Under the pieces are notes generated by a model, which saw only the letters and a program-made list of their open reading frames with translations, searched no databases and was not told where the DNA came from. DNA of 64,000 bases, taken from contig NZ_QGTD01000014.1 of NCBI RefSeq assembly GCF_003176895.1, positions 1-64,000 on the forward strand, given 5' to 3'. This DNA is from Gracilibacillus dipsosauri. GTDB lineage: Bacteria > Bacillota > Bacilli > Bacillales > Amphibacillaceae. The translations under genes were made by a program, and so were the position numbers. Shown one piece after another: positions 7,143 to 15,073 of the stretch. Position 1 is the stretch's first letter; every line of letters begins with the position of its first letter.

Positions 7143-10100
7143 CTATAGATTTTTTAGCTGTTTTTTCAACGCTTCTGAATAATGTGTTAAATAAGCATAG
7201 GCTAATGGGGAAACATTTTCTCTTCCTTCTGCCTTGTCTAGTTGCTTGCTAAACTTTGCGAGAAATTTTTGCGCTTGATTTGTTGAGCCTCTTTCTACAT
7301 GGTGTTTCACTTGTTTTAATGTATTCGTTAGTTGAGAAACGGCGGTCCCTGTAATGTCCTCTGTTCGTACATATTCTTCCATATGGTTAGTCAAAACGGT
7401 AAGATATCCGGTTGTTACTTCTACCACATTCGATGTTTCCGATTCTCCACTTGCATTGGCTGCTTTAATGTAATAGGTATAAGTAACATTTGGTTCTGCG
7501 GTTCGATCATAGAAAGTATCTACTTTTGCATAACCCAAATACTCTACCTCACCATCTGCTTCTCTATAGACATTATATTGATTCGCACCACCATTTGACT
7601 TCCAGGCAAGCCCAACAAAATTATTTCCGATCATTGTTACCCTTAACTCAGTTGGCGTGCCAGGAACAGGCATCTTGATGGCTATCGCCTCTGACAGATT
7701 CGATTCACCCATTTCATTAACGGCAGTTATTTTGTAACTATAACCTGTATCGCTGATACTCACACTTTCGTCGATATAAGCAGATTCATCGGTACTCGAA
7801 ATTTGACGATAATCTCCGTCTTCATTTGTTTTACGATAAACATTATAGCTTTCTGCTTCTGCAACGTCCTCCCAATTGATCTCAAATGCTGAGGTGGTAA
7901 TCTCTCCAGCAGTTAACCCTGTTGGCACCTTCGGAATCTCAATCGCCTCTTCTGTGGTCGTTGATACCACTTCTGATAATGCCGATTCTCCTCCAGTACT
8001 TGCTGTAGAAATCTTATAATAATAAGTTGTCGAGGCTTCTACTGGCTTATCCATATAGGATGGTGTCGTCGAATTTGCTACCTTCGTGAATTCTCCATTA
8101 GGATCAGTCGACCTATAAATACTATAGCTTATAGCATTTTCCACCTGTTGCCACTCCAGCATTACGGTAATACTTTTAGTTTCTGTTATCGTAACGCCAC
8201 TAGGCGTAGCAGGTTTTGGTTGGTTCGGATCATAGAAGAAAATCTCCGCTTGATCTGAGTGCTCAGACTCTCCTCCCGCATTGATTGCAGAAATCTTATA
8301 TTGATAGGTAACACCTAATTCCACCGTATCATCCTGATAAGCAGGTTGCTCTGTAGTTGCAATCGCCCGGAAGGAAGGGTCCTTAGATGAAGCGCGGTAG
8401 ATGAGGTACTGCTCCGCTTGAGAAACAGCAGACCAATTCAGTGAAACGTCCTCCCCATTCATCTCTGCTTTCAGATCGGCAGGGATATCAGCAGGTGGTT
8501 CGGTATCTGGAGCAGTCGGCTTTAATAAAACAAAATAGTTCATCCGTTTGGTGTTATTATTTGGCCCCATCACAACATGAGATCCTGCAGTGTAGTTCTT
8601 TTTATAAAGCTCAAAAGTAACAGGTTGATCATCCACTATTGTTTGCCCAGTATTTTCATAATGTTCAGATAACCACTTTGGTTTTGGACTAACTCTGGAG
8701 TCATGTGCAACATAGACATCCGTATCTGCCGCTAAGTAAAAGGAAACCAAATCGTCACTCGAGGCACTTCTGGAATTAACAGCAGACCGAATCCATTCGA
8801 CACCAAGCAAGGTATCAGGTATAGAGGTAAAATGATAACCATCCCTGTCCCCTGCTACAAGGTCTCCTATTTGAAGGTTTTTCTCCACAGACCATTTACT
8901 TGCATTTTCCTTACCATTCCCACTATTATCATGGACAATTACATTCTTTGCGAGTGTCCCTTCTAATAGTGGCAGTGGTTCATCATCTGGCTCCGGTTCT
9001 GGATCAGGCTCTTCCACTGGTGGAACGAAAGGATCTTCATCCCAAACAGGCGGTTCCATTGGATAGCCCTCTGGAAAAGCAGAGCTTGCTAATTCATTTA
9101 AATAAACCTCTAAATTCGTATAACCATTCCCATTTTTGTCTCCATTGCGATCCGCTGGATTATTCGGATCAAGCCCTTTCGCTAGCTCCCATTCATCAGG
9201 CATCCCGTCCTGATCCGTATCTTTCAGAGCCTTTCCTTTATCCAAATCAGGAAAACCACCAACATCTTGCTCATGTCCTATAATCGCTCCTGTTTGGTTT
9301 CGCACATCATGGATTACTTTTTGATCGACCCTGTCTCTTATTAAGGAAGAACCAGCGTAATCTAAAACATGCTCATAAGCGGCTTCTGGCTCCTCTACAT
9401 TTGTAAGCGGGTAAGCGAATCGATCCTCCACAATAACACTTGGCCTTTCCGCCTCCATCATATCTGTTCCAGTATCGGTACCATCTAAAACACCATTTTT
9501 ATTACTATCAATTCGATTATTATGAAGATATAAGCTATAATTTTCGTTCCCACGTACGACCGCATATTCCGGATTAGCCGAGTTTATACCTGCAATAAAG
9601 TAATTCCCTTCTACATTCCCATATCCTTTTGTACCGGATTCTCCTCCAGCCACATAAGGATAACCACCCCAGTTGTATACAACATTATTAACAAAATCAA
9701 TTTGCCCTTTCGTCTTAGGATTTCGATCATTATTATGGGCATACAGATTATGATGCATCGTGATCGTATTCATTTCAATAAGCCCCCCCATTGAATGGGT
9801 TAAAAGACCTTCTGAAATGATCGACCATTGCACGGTTATATTTTTCGACTCAGGGTTTTCGTAGTTTTTACTTAAAATAGAGAGGTTTTCGTCTGTCCCC
9901 CAAGAAAAGGAGGAATGATCAATAATGACATTTTGAGAATCTTCGAAATATAAAGCATCATCCGAGATACTTTTACCTAAGCGAAAACGCATATAACGGA
10001 TAATAATATTATTACTATCTATAAAACGAACGTTATTTCCCTTTATTGTCACACCATCTCCTGGTGCGGTTTGACCAGCTATCGTAATATTCGCTTTATT

Positions 10101-10394
10101 CCTAACAATTATTTGAGGAATCGTAATATTGCCACCTATATCAAACACAATCGTTCTAGGGGTATCACCAGCGGTTGTTAGTGCATCATGGAACGTTCCA
10201 GGACCTTTAAGATCATAGCTCGTAACATGATATACTTCTCCCCCTCTGCCTCCTTTTGCATATTGACCAAATCCTTCTGCACCCGGAAAAGCCAAGAGCT
10301 CTTCTTCCTCCGCAGCAAAGACATTAGACTGAAACACCGGAAAAAAGGTAAGACAGACAACAAAACATAATAAAAACGGAAAAAAGGATTTCAT
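7143..10394 (-). CDS. Secreted multidomain pectate lyase with fibronectin III and FIMAH-like domains
   Basis: This 1083-aa protein begins with a signal peptide (cleavage near VFA-AEEE, residue 28). Residues 34-390 form a right-handed beta-helix pectate lyase: FPGAEGFGQYAKGGRGGEVY at the start, AGQTAPGDGVTIKG, IIRYMRFRLG, DHSSFSWGTDE and the NDRNPKTKG segment with a candidate catalytic Arg. A calcium-binding thrombospondin-3-like stretch (DTDQDGMPDEWELAKGLDP, about 393-433), an acidic Pro/Glu linker and an unassigned beta domain (about 470-625) follow. Then come four fibronectin III repeats (about 630-1000) and a helical C-terminal FIMAH-like domain (about 1010-1083). It should cleave pectate or a related polyuronate outside the cell. 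A perfect cre site lies upstream, so glucose repression is likely. The ribosome binding site TGGAGG is strong. Confidence 0.88.
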   Translation of the reverse strand: MKSFFPFLLCFVVCLTFFPVFQSNVFAAEEEELLAFPGAEGFGQYAKGGRGGEVYHVTSYDLKGPGTFHDALTTAGDTPRTIVFDIGGNITIPQIIVRNKANITIAGQTAPGDGVTIKGNNVRFIDSNNIIIRYMRFRLGKSISDDALYFEDSQNVIIDHSSFSWGTDENLSILSKNYENPESKNITVQWSIISEGLLTHSMGGLIEMNTITMHHNLYAHNNDRNPKTKGQIDFVNNVVYNWGGYPYVAGGESGTKGYGNVEGNYFIAGINSANPEYAVVRGNENYSLYLHNNRIDSNKNGVLDGTDTGTDMMEAERPSVIVEDRFAYPLTNVEEPEAAYEHVLDYAGSSLIRDRVDQKVIHDVRNQTGAIIGHEQDVGGFPDLDKGKALKDTDQDGMPDEWELAKGLDPNNPADRNGDKNGNGYTNLEVYLNELASSAFPEGYPMEPPVWDEDPFVPPVEEPDPEPEPDDEPLPLLEGTLAKNVIVHDNSGNGKENASKWSVEKNLQIGDLVAGDRDGYHFTSIPDTLLGVEWIRSAVNSRSASSDDLVSFYLAADTDVYVAHDSRVSPKPKWLSEHYENTGQTIVDDQPVTFELYKKNYTAGSHVVMGPNNNTKRMNYFVLLKPTAPDTEPPADIPADLKAEMNGEDVSLNWSAVSQAEQYLIYRASSKDPSFRAIATTEQPAYQDDTVELGVTYQYKISAINAGGESEHSDQAEIFFYDPNQPKPATPSGVTITETKSITVMLEWQQVENAISYSIYRSTDPNGEFTKVANSTTPSYMDKPVEASTTYYYKISTASTGGESALSEVVSTTTEEAIEIPKVPTGLTAGEITTSAFEINWEDVAEAESYNVYRKTNEDGDYRQISSTDESAYIDESVSISDTGYSYKITAVNEMGESNLSEAIAIKMPVPGTPTELRVTMIGNNFVGLAWKSNGGANQYNVYREADGEVEYLGYAKVDTFYDRTAEPNVTYTYYIKAANASGESETSNVVEVTTGYLTVLTNHMEEYVRTEDITGTAVSQLTNTLKQVKHHVERGSTNQAQKFLAKFSKQLDKAEGRENVSPLAYAYLTHYSEALKKQLKNL

Positions 10395-10774
10395 AGCAAA
10401 CCTCCATTTTGAAATAGTAAGATTTCGGTCATTAGGAAAATCCCTGCTACCTGATGACGATTAGCGTATTAGGCTCCCCCCCTTTCGTTGTTAACATAAT
10501 CACTCTATAATCAGATTAAATCTGTATGTAACCGCTAACAATAAACAATTCTTACATTTTATATACAAAAACGATAGACAGGTTTGCTGAATTCGTTCAT
10601 TAGAAAGGAACTTCTATGAGGAATCTAGCGATAGAAAGAGGAGAAATAGCTATGCATTGAAACAATCCCCCTTGACTTTTAAATATCTATCATGACATTC
10701 ATACCAAGGAGGCAATTACATGAGACAAACAAGAATGAAAATATTTAACGTGAAAATTAATTCGAATCACATTC
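10395..10774 (-). promoter_or_regulatory. Intergenic region upstream of the pectate lyase gene
   Basis: This 380-bp stretch is the 5' region of the pectate lyase gene. Besides the cre site it has a 13-bp dyad, CAGATTAAATCTG (10512-10524). On the minus strand there is an imperfect hairpin in the leader (GTCATCAGG and CCTAATGAC arms, about 10427-10457), and a G7 run lies at about 10474-10481. No complete sigma-A promoter could be chosen with confidence. The left part (10600-10774) holds only a possible 30-codon plus-strand ORF listed separately. Confidence 0.5.
10527..10540 (-). promoter_or_regulatory. CcpA cre site upstream of the pectate lyase gene
   Basis: The minus strand reads TGTTAGCGGTTACA, which matches every fixed position of the cre consensus TGWNANCGNTNWCA. 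CcpA with HPr-Ser-P binds such sites to repress carbohydrate genes when a preferred sugar is present. It lies 133 bp upstream of the start codon, near where the promoter should be. Confidence 0.75.
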
Positions 10775-10812
10775 CTATTTTTTGGTTTTTTTCTTTTTTT
10801 CAAGTGATCTAA
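10720..10812 (+). CDS. Possible 30-aa small ORF with a strong ribosome binding site
   Basis: The ATG at 10720 has AAGGAGG (10706-10712) 7 nt upstream. The 30-codon frame begins MRQTRMKIFNVK and ends in a Phe-rich segment, and it overlaps the 3' end of the convergent BCCT gene. The strong ribosome binding site is unexpected in this non-coding gap. It may be a true small peptide, or the remnant start of a gene whose body was lost when the BCCT gene arrived. No promoter was identified, so the call is weak. Confidence 0.25.
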   Translation: MRQTRMKIFNVKINSNHIPIFWFFSFFQVI

Positions 10813-12301
10813 TTCGGCCAATCCCCAATTGCTTTGCTTCTTGTTGTAATGATTTAAGTAAACTAACCGCCATTAATATCATCACTAAGGAAAATGGTAA
10901 TGCTGCTACAATCATAGTATTTTGTAGTGCTTGCAGGCCACCAGAGTAAATCAGTGCAAGTGCCGTAAGGGAAAGGAAAATTCCCCAAACCATTTTAATT
11001 CTTTTACTCGGATTTTGAGATCCATTTGAAGTCATCATTCCTAATACGAACGTTCCTGAATCAGCCGAAGTAACAAAGAATGTAATAATAATGATAATCG
11101 TTAAAATAGACCATGCCATACCAGCTGGATAGGTCTCTAATATACCAAAAAGGGATTCCTCAGGTAAGAGCGAGGAAATGCTAATACCTGACAATTCCGT
11201 AGTGATCGCCGCACTACCAAATGTCGTAAACCAGATAAAACTAATAATAGTAGGGGCTAATAATACATAAATGACAAACTCACGAATTGTACGTCCTTTT
11301 GATACCCGTGCAATGAAAACCCCAACGAAAGGTGACCAAGCAATCCACCAAGCCCAGTAAAAAATAGTCCAATCATTAATCCAACTACGAATATTTTCAT
11401 TTAATGGAGCGATTCTTAAACTCATTTTAATAAAATTTTGCAAATAACTTCCCACTGAATCCACCAATAAATTTAGAGTAAAAAGTGTAGAACCAAAAAT
11501 AAATACAGCTAAAAAAAGCAGCGTAGAAAAGCCCATATTGACATTACTTAGAATCTTAATGCCTTTTCCTATACCAGTTATGGCAGAGATCATGAACAAT
11601 ACTGTTACAACAAAAACAATAATGGTTTGCGTAGTCAAACCTCGAGGAATATCAAATAAATAGGATAGGCCGCCATTGATTTGTATTGCTCCAAATCCTA
11701 ACGATGTAGCAACCCCCATAATTGTGGCAATAACAGCGACAACATCAATTATTTTCCCAGTTATTCCGTCAGCCTGGTCACCAATGAGCGGACGCAATGT
11801 TTTACTTATTAAGCTTATTTCACCTTTTCTAAAAGCAAAGTAAGCAATCGCTAAACCGACAATACTATAAACAGCCCAAGGATGTATGCCATAATGAAAG
11901 AAAGTAAATCGTATAGCATCCTTAATCCCCTGATCTGTCCCTAACTCCCCTGTTGGTGACTGAATGGCATAGTGACTGATCGGTTCATAAGCACCATAGA
12001 AGATTAGCCCAATGCCAATACCTGCACTAAACAGCATGGCAATCCATGAAGGACGTGAAAATTCAGGCTTTTCATCCTGCTTTCCCAGTTTAATTCTCCC
12101 TATTGGGCTAACTAAAAGATAAATACATATCAATACAAATCCAGATACGATGATTAAATAATACCAGCCAAGTGATTGAATGATAAAATTTTGGGTTTTG
12201 TTTGTAAGATGCTCGATAAACTCCGGCATTAAGATTCCCAAGATAACAAGTACAGCCATAATGGCTAAGGAGGTAATAAAAACAAATGAACCTTTTTTCA
12301 T
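10775..12301 (-). CDS. BCCT-family osmolyte transporter (betaine/carnitine/choline)
   Basis: This 508-aa membrane protein with 12 predicted helices belongs to the betaine-choline-carnitine transporter family. The tryptophan-rich signature WAWWIAWSPFVGVFIARVSK near residue 315-334, followed by GRTIREF, is diagnostic, and GVATSLGFGAIQINGGLSYL near residue 195 is also conserved. Relatives such as OpuD and BetL import glycine betaine with sodium under osmotic stress. The exact substrate is not decidable by eye. The ATG at 12301 has GGGAG 13 nt upstream, a rather long spacing. A 13-bp dyad, ACAGTTCAACTGT (12342-12354), lies in the leader region and may be an operator. The gene is divergent from the ECF41 operon. 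Confidence 0.85.
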   Translation of the reverse strand: MKKGSFVFITSLAIMAVLVILGILMPEFIEHLTNKTQNFIIQSLGWYYLIIVSGFVLICIYLLVSPIGRIKLGKQDEKPEFSRPSWIAMLFSAGIGIGLIFYGAYEPISHYAIQSPTGELGTDQGIKDAIRFTFFHYGIHPWAVYSIVGLAIAYFAFRKGEISLISKTLRPLIGDQADGITGKIIDVVAVIATIMGVATSLGFGAIQINGGLSYLFDIPRGLTTQTIIVFVVTVLFMISAITGIGKGIKILSNVNMGFSTLLFLAVFIFGSTLFTLNLLVDSVGSYLQNFIKMSLRIAPLNENIRSWINDWTIFYWAWWIAWSPFVGVFIARVSKGRTIREFVIYVLLAPTIISFIWFTTFGSAAITTELSGISISSLLPEESLFGILETYPAGMAWSILTIIIIITFFVTSADSGTFVLGMMTSNGSQNPSKRIKMVWGIFLSLTALALIYSGGLQALQNTMIVAALPFSLVMILMAVSLLKSLQQEAKQLGIGRIRSLEKKKKTKK

Positions 12302-12341
12302 ATTTCGTCGTAAACTCCCATCTGTATTAGTCTCTTCTTTG

Positions 12342-12354
12342 ACAGTTCAACTGT
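12342..12354 (-). promoter_or_regulatory. Perfect 13-bp dyad upstream of the BCCT gene
   Basis: ACAGTT-C-AACTGT is a perfect palindrome 41 bp before the BCCT start codon and directly downstream of a weak -10-like CATAAT on the minus strand. It could bind a repressor, for example an osmolyte- or choline-sensing one, but this is inferred only from its position. Confidence 0.35.
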
Positions 12355-12458
12355 ATTATGTAACTATTTTCTTCTTTTATTTCAACAATATTCGTAAATT
12401 ACACCAATCTGCCATTGTTACGTGGTCTTAACCCAACCAAAAAATATATTTGAAAACA

Positions 12459-12485
12459 TGTCACAAATCTTAGCCCTTTGTCGTC
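12459..12485 (+). promoter_or_regulatory. ECF41-type sigma factor promoter
   Basis: TGTCACA (12459-12465), exactly 16 nt, then CGTC (12482-12485) reproduces the promoter motif known for ECF41 sigma factors in Bacillus licheniformis. It lies 33 bp upstream of the oxidoreductase gene that precedes the ECF41 gene, so it is the expected autoregulated promoter of the operon. No recognisable sigma-A promoter was seen on this strand in the gap. Confidence 0.85.
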
Positions 12486-12518
12486 TTGAATAATGAAATA
12501 ATAAGAGGAGGTTAACTT

Positions 12519-13838
12519 ATGACTAGAAAATGGGATGTTATCATTGTTGGTGGTGGATTAGCAGGATATGTTGCAGCAAATTATTTAATTAAAACCAATA
12601 GGTCCATATTACTTATTGAGAAAGGGAAAATTGTTGGAGGAAGGGCTAGGACAACTAAGATGAACGACCAGTGTTTCAATCTTGGCCCACATGCCCTTTA
12701 TAAAAAAGGGAAAGCCACGGCTATTCTTGAAGAATTAGATATTAAGTTGAATGGCAGCTCACCTAGATTATCTGGCATACTAATGGATAATCATATCGAA
12801 TATGCTGCTCCATTTTCTCCATCTACACTCTTTAGTACCCAGCTATTGAACACAAAGGAACGGATGGAGTGGATAAAGGTTCTGTTAAAATTAATGACTA
12901 TAACTCCTGAAAAATTAGCAAATCTTACTTTTCAACAATGGGTTAGACAAGTGACCCAATCCAAAATGGTAGAATCGTTACTATATACCCTTGGAAGACT
13001 GGCAAGCTATTGTCATGCTCCTGAAAAAGTGAGCGCAAAAGCAATATTATCATGTGTGAAATCGGCTATGGGAGGTGTACTGTATTTAGATGGTGGCTGG
13101 CAAACAATGATAAACCAGCTTCATAATAGGGCCACTCATTCAGGTATGGAGGTCTGGCAGCATACTCATGTTAAACAAATCGAACCTGCACAACAGAAGC
13201 AATTCCAATTAGTACTTTCAAATGGTAAGAAAATTCTAGGAGAGCATGTAATTTGTACAACAGGACCTCATGAATTAAATGATATACTAAGTAAAAAGAT
13301 GGTGTTCCCTCAAAGAGAATTTTTATCTCAGATTACACCTATTAGAGGAGCAACTTTAGATATTGCTTTGACACAACTTCCTAACCAAAACCAATTATTC
13401 GCCATGGACATCAAAGCTCCTCTCTATTATTCCGTGCATTCCGCTTTTGCTCGCCTCTCTAATCATCCAAGGAATGCTATTCTTCATGTTTTTAAATACC
13501 ATCATCCAGATCAACACATGGATGGAGCCATAATTAAAAAAGAGCTGGAGCAATTCCTAGATGTGTTGCAGCCAGGTTGGCAAGAGTATGTGATATTCAA
13601 ACGATTTCTTCCCCACATTACGGTGAATCAGCGTTTACCTCAAATAGGAGATGAACAGAAAATACTAGATTGTCAAACAGAAATACCAGGATTATATATA
13701 GCCGGAGATTGGGCATCTCCCCATTCTATTTTGGCAGAAGCAGCCATAACTAGTGGCAAACAAGCAGCTGAAAAAGTTATTTTAAATGAAAAGAGGCATA
13801 ACGATGGAGATTACAAAAGCAGATTATCAGCTATTTAA
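12519..13838 (+). CDS. FAD-dependent oxidoreductase (phytoene desaturase/amine oxidase-like), ECF41 partner
   Basis: This 439-aa protein opens with the FAD dinucleotide-binding motif VGGGLAGYVAANYL (residues 10-23), followed by the acidic end of strand 2 (LLIEKG), GGRART and a second FAD contact near the C-terminus (GLYIAGDWASPHSILAEAAI, residues about 395-414). This is the NAD(P)-binding Rossmann/amine oxidase superfamily that includes phytoene desaturases; the substrate is unknown. The ribosome binding site is GAGGAGG, 7 nt before the ATG. It overlaps the ECF41 sigma gene by 35 bp and is read from an ECF41-type promoter. ECF41 genes are classically linked to carboxymuconolactone decarboxylases, oxidoreductases or epimerases, and this fits the oxidoreductase class. 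Confidence 0.85.
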   Translation: MTRKWDVIIVGGGLAGYVAANYLIKTNRSILLIEKGKIVGGRARTTKMNDQCFNLGPHALYKKGKATAILEELDIKLNGSSPRLSGILMDNHIEYAAPFSPSTLFSTQLLNTKERMEWIKVLLKLMTITPEKLANLTFQQWVRQVTQSKMVESLLYTLGRLASYCHAPEKVSAKAILSCVKSAMGGVLYLDGGWQTMINQLHNRATHSGMEVWQHTHVKQIEPAQQKQFQLVLSNGKKILGEHVICTTGPHELNDILSKKMVFPQREFLSQITPIRGATLDIALTQLPNQNQLFAMDIKAPLYYSVHSAFARLSNHPRNAILHVFKYHHPDQHMDGAIIKKELEQFLDVLQPGWQEYVIFKRFLPHITVNQRLPQIGDEQKILDCQTEIPGLYIAGDWASPHSILAEAAITSGKQAAEKVILNEKRHNDGDYKSRLSAI

Positions 13839-14667
13839 ACCGTTGTTATTTTCATTAGGTTATCGAATGTTAGGCTCCGTAATAGACACGGAGGACATGG
13901 TGCAGGAAACCTTTCTAAAAGCATACCAATTGAACAAAAATGATATAAAGAACAAGAAAGCATATCTCTGTAAAATAATGACAAACCTTTGTCTCGATCT
14001 ATTAAAGTCTGCACGGTATAAACGAGAGCAATATACAGGACCATGGAATCCCGAGCCCTTACTCCTCGAGAAAATACACGAATTAGACCCAAGCGAAACA
14101 GTCATCCAAAAAGAAGGGTTAAGTATTGCTTATCTACGAATGATGGAACATCTAACAGCAGATGAGCGAGCAATCCTGCTTTTAAGAGAGGTATTCAGTT
14201 TTTCATACTCTGAGATTGCTCATATCATTAAAAAGAAAGAAGACAATTGTAGAAAAATTTTTAGTAGAGCAAAACAAAAGATTTTAGTAGTGGAAGGTGA
14301 AAGTCTAAACTATGAAAAAAACAGGTCAATCATTGATCTTTTTGTAGAGGCCTTCCAAAAAGAAAACACAGCTGCATTAATGGAACTTATCTCTAATAAT
14401 GTTACCCTTTATTCTGATGGAGGTGGTAAGGTTAGTGCAGCAACACGGCCAATTGTATCGACTACGAATGTCTTGGCTCTATTATATGGCATCATGAAAA
14501 AAACCCCAGAGGACTTTTACTTTGAAGTTAAAAGCATTAATTATCAACCTGCTATCGTGATCTATATCCATGGTGACATTCATAGTGTCCTCAGTTTTTA
14601 TATTGATAAGGAACAGATAAACGAAATTTATATAACGATGAACCCTGAGAAATTACCGATTGCTTAA
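13804..14667 (+). CDS. ECF41-group RNA polymerase sigma factor (SigJ-like) with fused SnoaL-type domain
   Basis: This 287-aa protein has sigma region 2 (residues about 5-72, with DTEDMVQETFLKAY), a linker carrying GPWNPEPL near residue 78, which matches the ECF41 linker motif, region 4 (about 108-160) and a C-terminal SnoaL/NTF2-like domain with DGGGKV near residue 206 and NPEKL at the extreme C-terminus. In ECF41 factors the C-terminal domain replaces a separate anti-sigma factor: it is needed for activity and also restrains it. The start was set at the ATG at 13804, where AAAGAGG lies 7 nt upstream; the longer frame from 13786 lacks such a site. The gene overlaps the upstream oxidoreductase gene by 35 bp. 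Confidence 0.92.
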   Translation: MEITKADYQLFKPLLFSLGYRMLGSVIDTEDMVQETFLKAYQLNKNDIKNKKAYLCKIMTNLCLDLLKSARYKREQYTGPWNPEPLLLEKIHELDPSETVIQKEGLSIAYLRMMEHLTADERAILLLREVFSFSYSEIAHIIKKKEDNCRKIFSRAKQKILVVEGESLNYEKNRSIIDLFVEAFQKENTAALMELISNNVTLYSDGGGKVSAATRPIVSTTNVLALLYGIMKKTPEDFYFEVKSINYQPAIVIYIHGDIHSVLSFYIDKEQINEIYITMNPEKLPIA

Positions 14668-14713
14668 TGGAACGAGAGATAGGTTAATATAGAATTTCAA
14701 AGGACCTTACTTT

Positions 14714-14759
14714 TAGCACTACTCCCAAGACTATAGCTATAGTCTTGGGAGTAGTGCTA
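14714..14759. repeat. Perfect 46-bp palindrome after the ECF41 gene
   Basis: Two exact 23-bp arms (14714-14736 and 14737-14759) meet at CTATAG-CTATAG with no spacer. As RNA it would form a very long hairpin with a minimal loop. No T run follows on either strand, so it is not a standard terminator, though it may still stop or stabilise the ECF41 operon transcript. Confidence 0.8.
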
Positions 14760-14813
14760 TGGTGTATGGAAAAATTGTCAATAAAACGAGTATAATTGGT
14801 TAATTATACCTCC

Positions 14814-14842
14814 TTGACAAGGTTTGGAAAATCATTTAAAAT
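14814..14842 (+). promoter_or_regulatory. Sigma-A promoter of the sugar ABC operon
   Basis: TTGACA (14814-14819), 17 nt, then TAAAAT (14837-14842) is close to consensus. The transcription start should be near 14849. Confidence 0.75.
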
Positions 14843-14926
14843 TTCATAGTAAGTTTATCGTTCGAACAAAGTAAGTCTGAATAATTGAATCATTTTCTCA
14901 AGTAAATCAATGACACAACACGAATT

Positions 14927-14940
14927 TGTAAGCGGTTACT
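14927..14940 (+). promoter_or_regulatory. cre-like operator in the ABC operon leader
   Basis: TGTAAGCGGTTACT matches the cre consensus at all fixed positions but the last (T for A). At about +80 it would act as a CcpA roadblock. It could instead be the operator of a LacI-family regulator, which bind similar sequences; none is encoded here. Confidence 0.65.
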
Positions 14941-15073
14941 TGTAAAAACCCTTAATTTTATTGAAGGGAGTGGAAACAAGTTTTTGGCATGAGGCAAGAC
15001 ATCATTACGTATACTGACAAACCCTCTTCTAGAGATTAGCAGTGTAATCCAAACGTAAAAAGGTGGAGTAGAA

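Larger units (their letters stand above)
14668..15073 (+). promoter_or_regulatory. Intergenic region upstream of the sugar ABC operon
   Basis: This 406-bp gap holds, in order, the 46-bp palindrome, a small dyad TATAATT-N4-AATTATA (14791-14808), the sigma-A promoter of the ABC operon and a cre-like operator. The transcribed leader is then about 225 nt long; no known riboswitch was recognised in it. Confidence 0.6.

Noticed and set aside
10415-10490. c-di-GMP-I (GEMM) riboswitch before the pectate lyase gene
   Set aside because: AGGTAGCAGGG resembles the 3' half of the motif, and a GAAA lies at the right side, but the bases flanking GAAA cannot pair and the GCAAAGCC core is not present. It is kept only as an unnamed leader structure.
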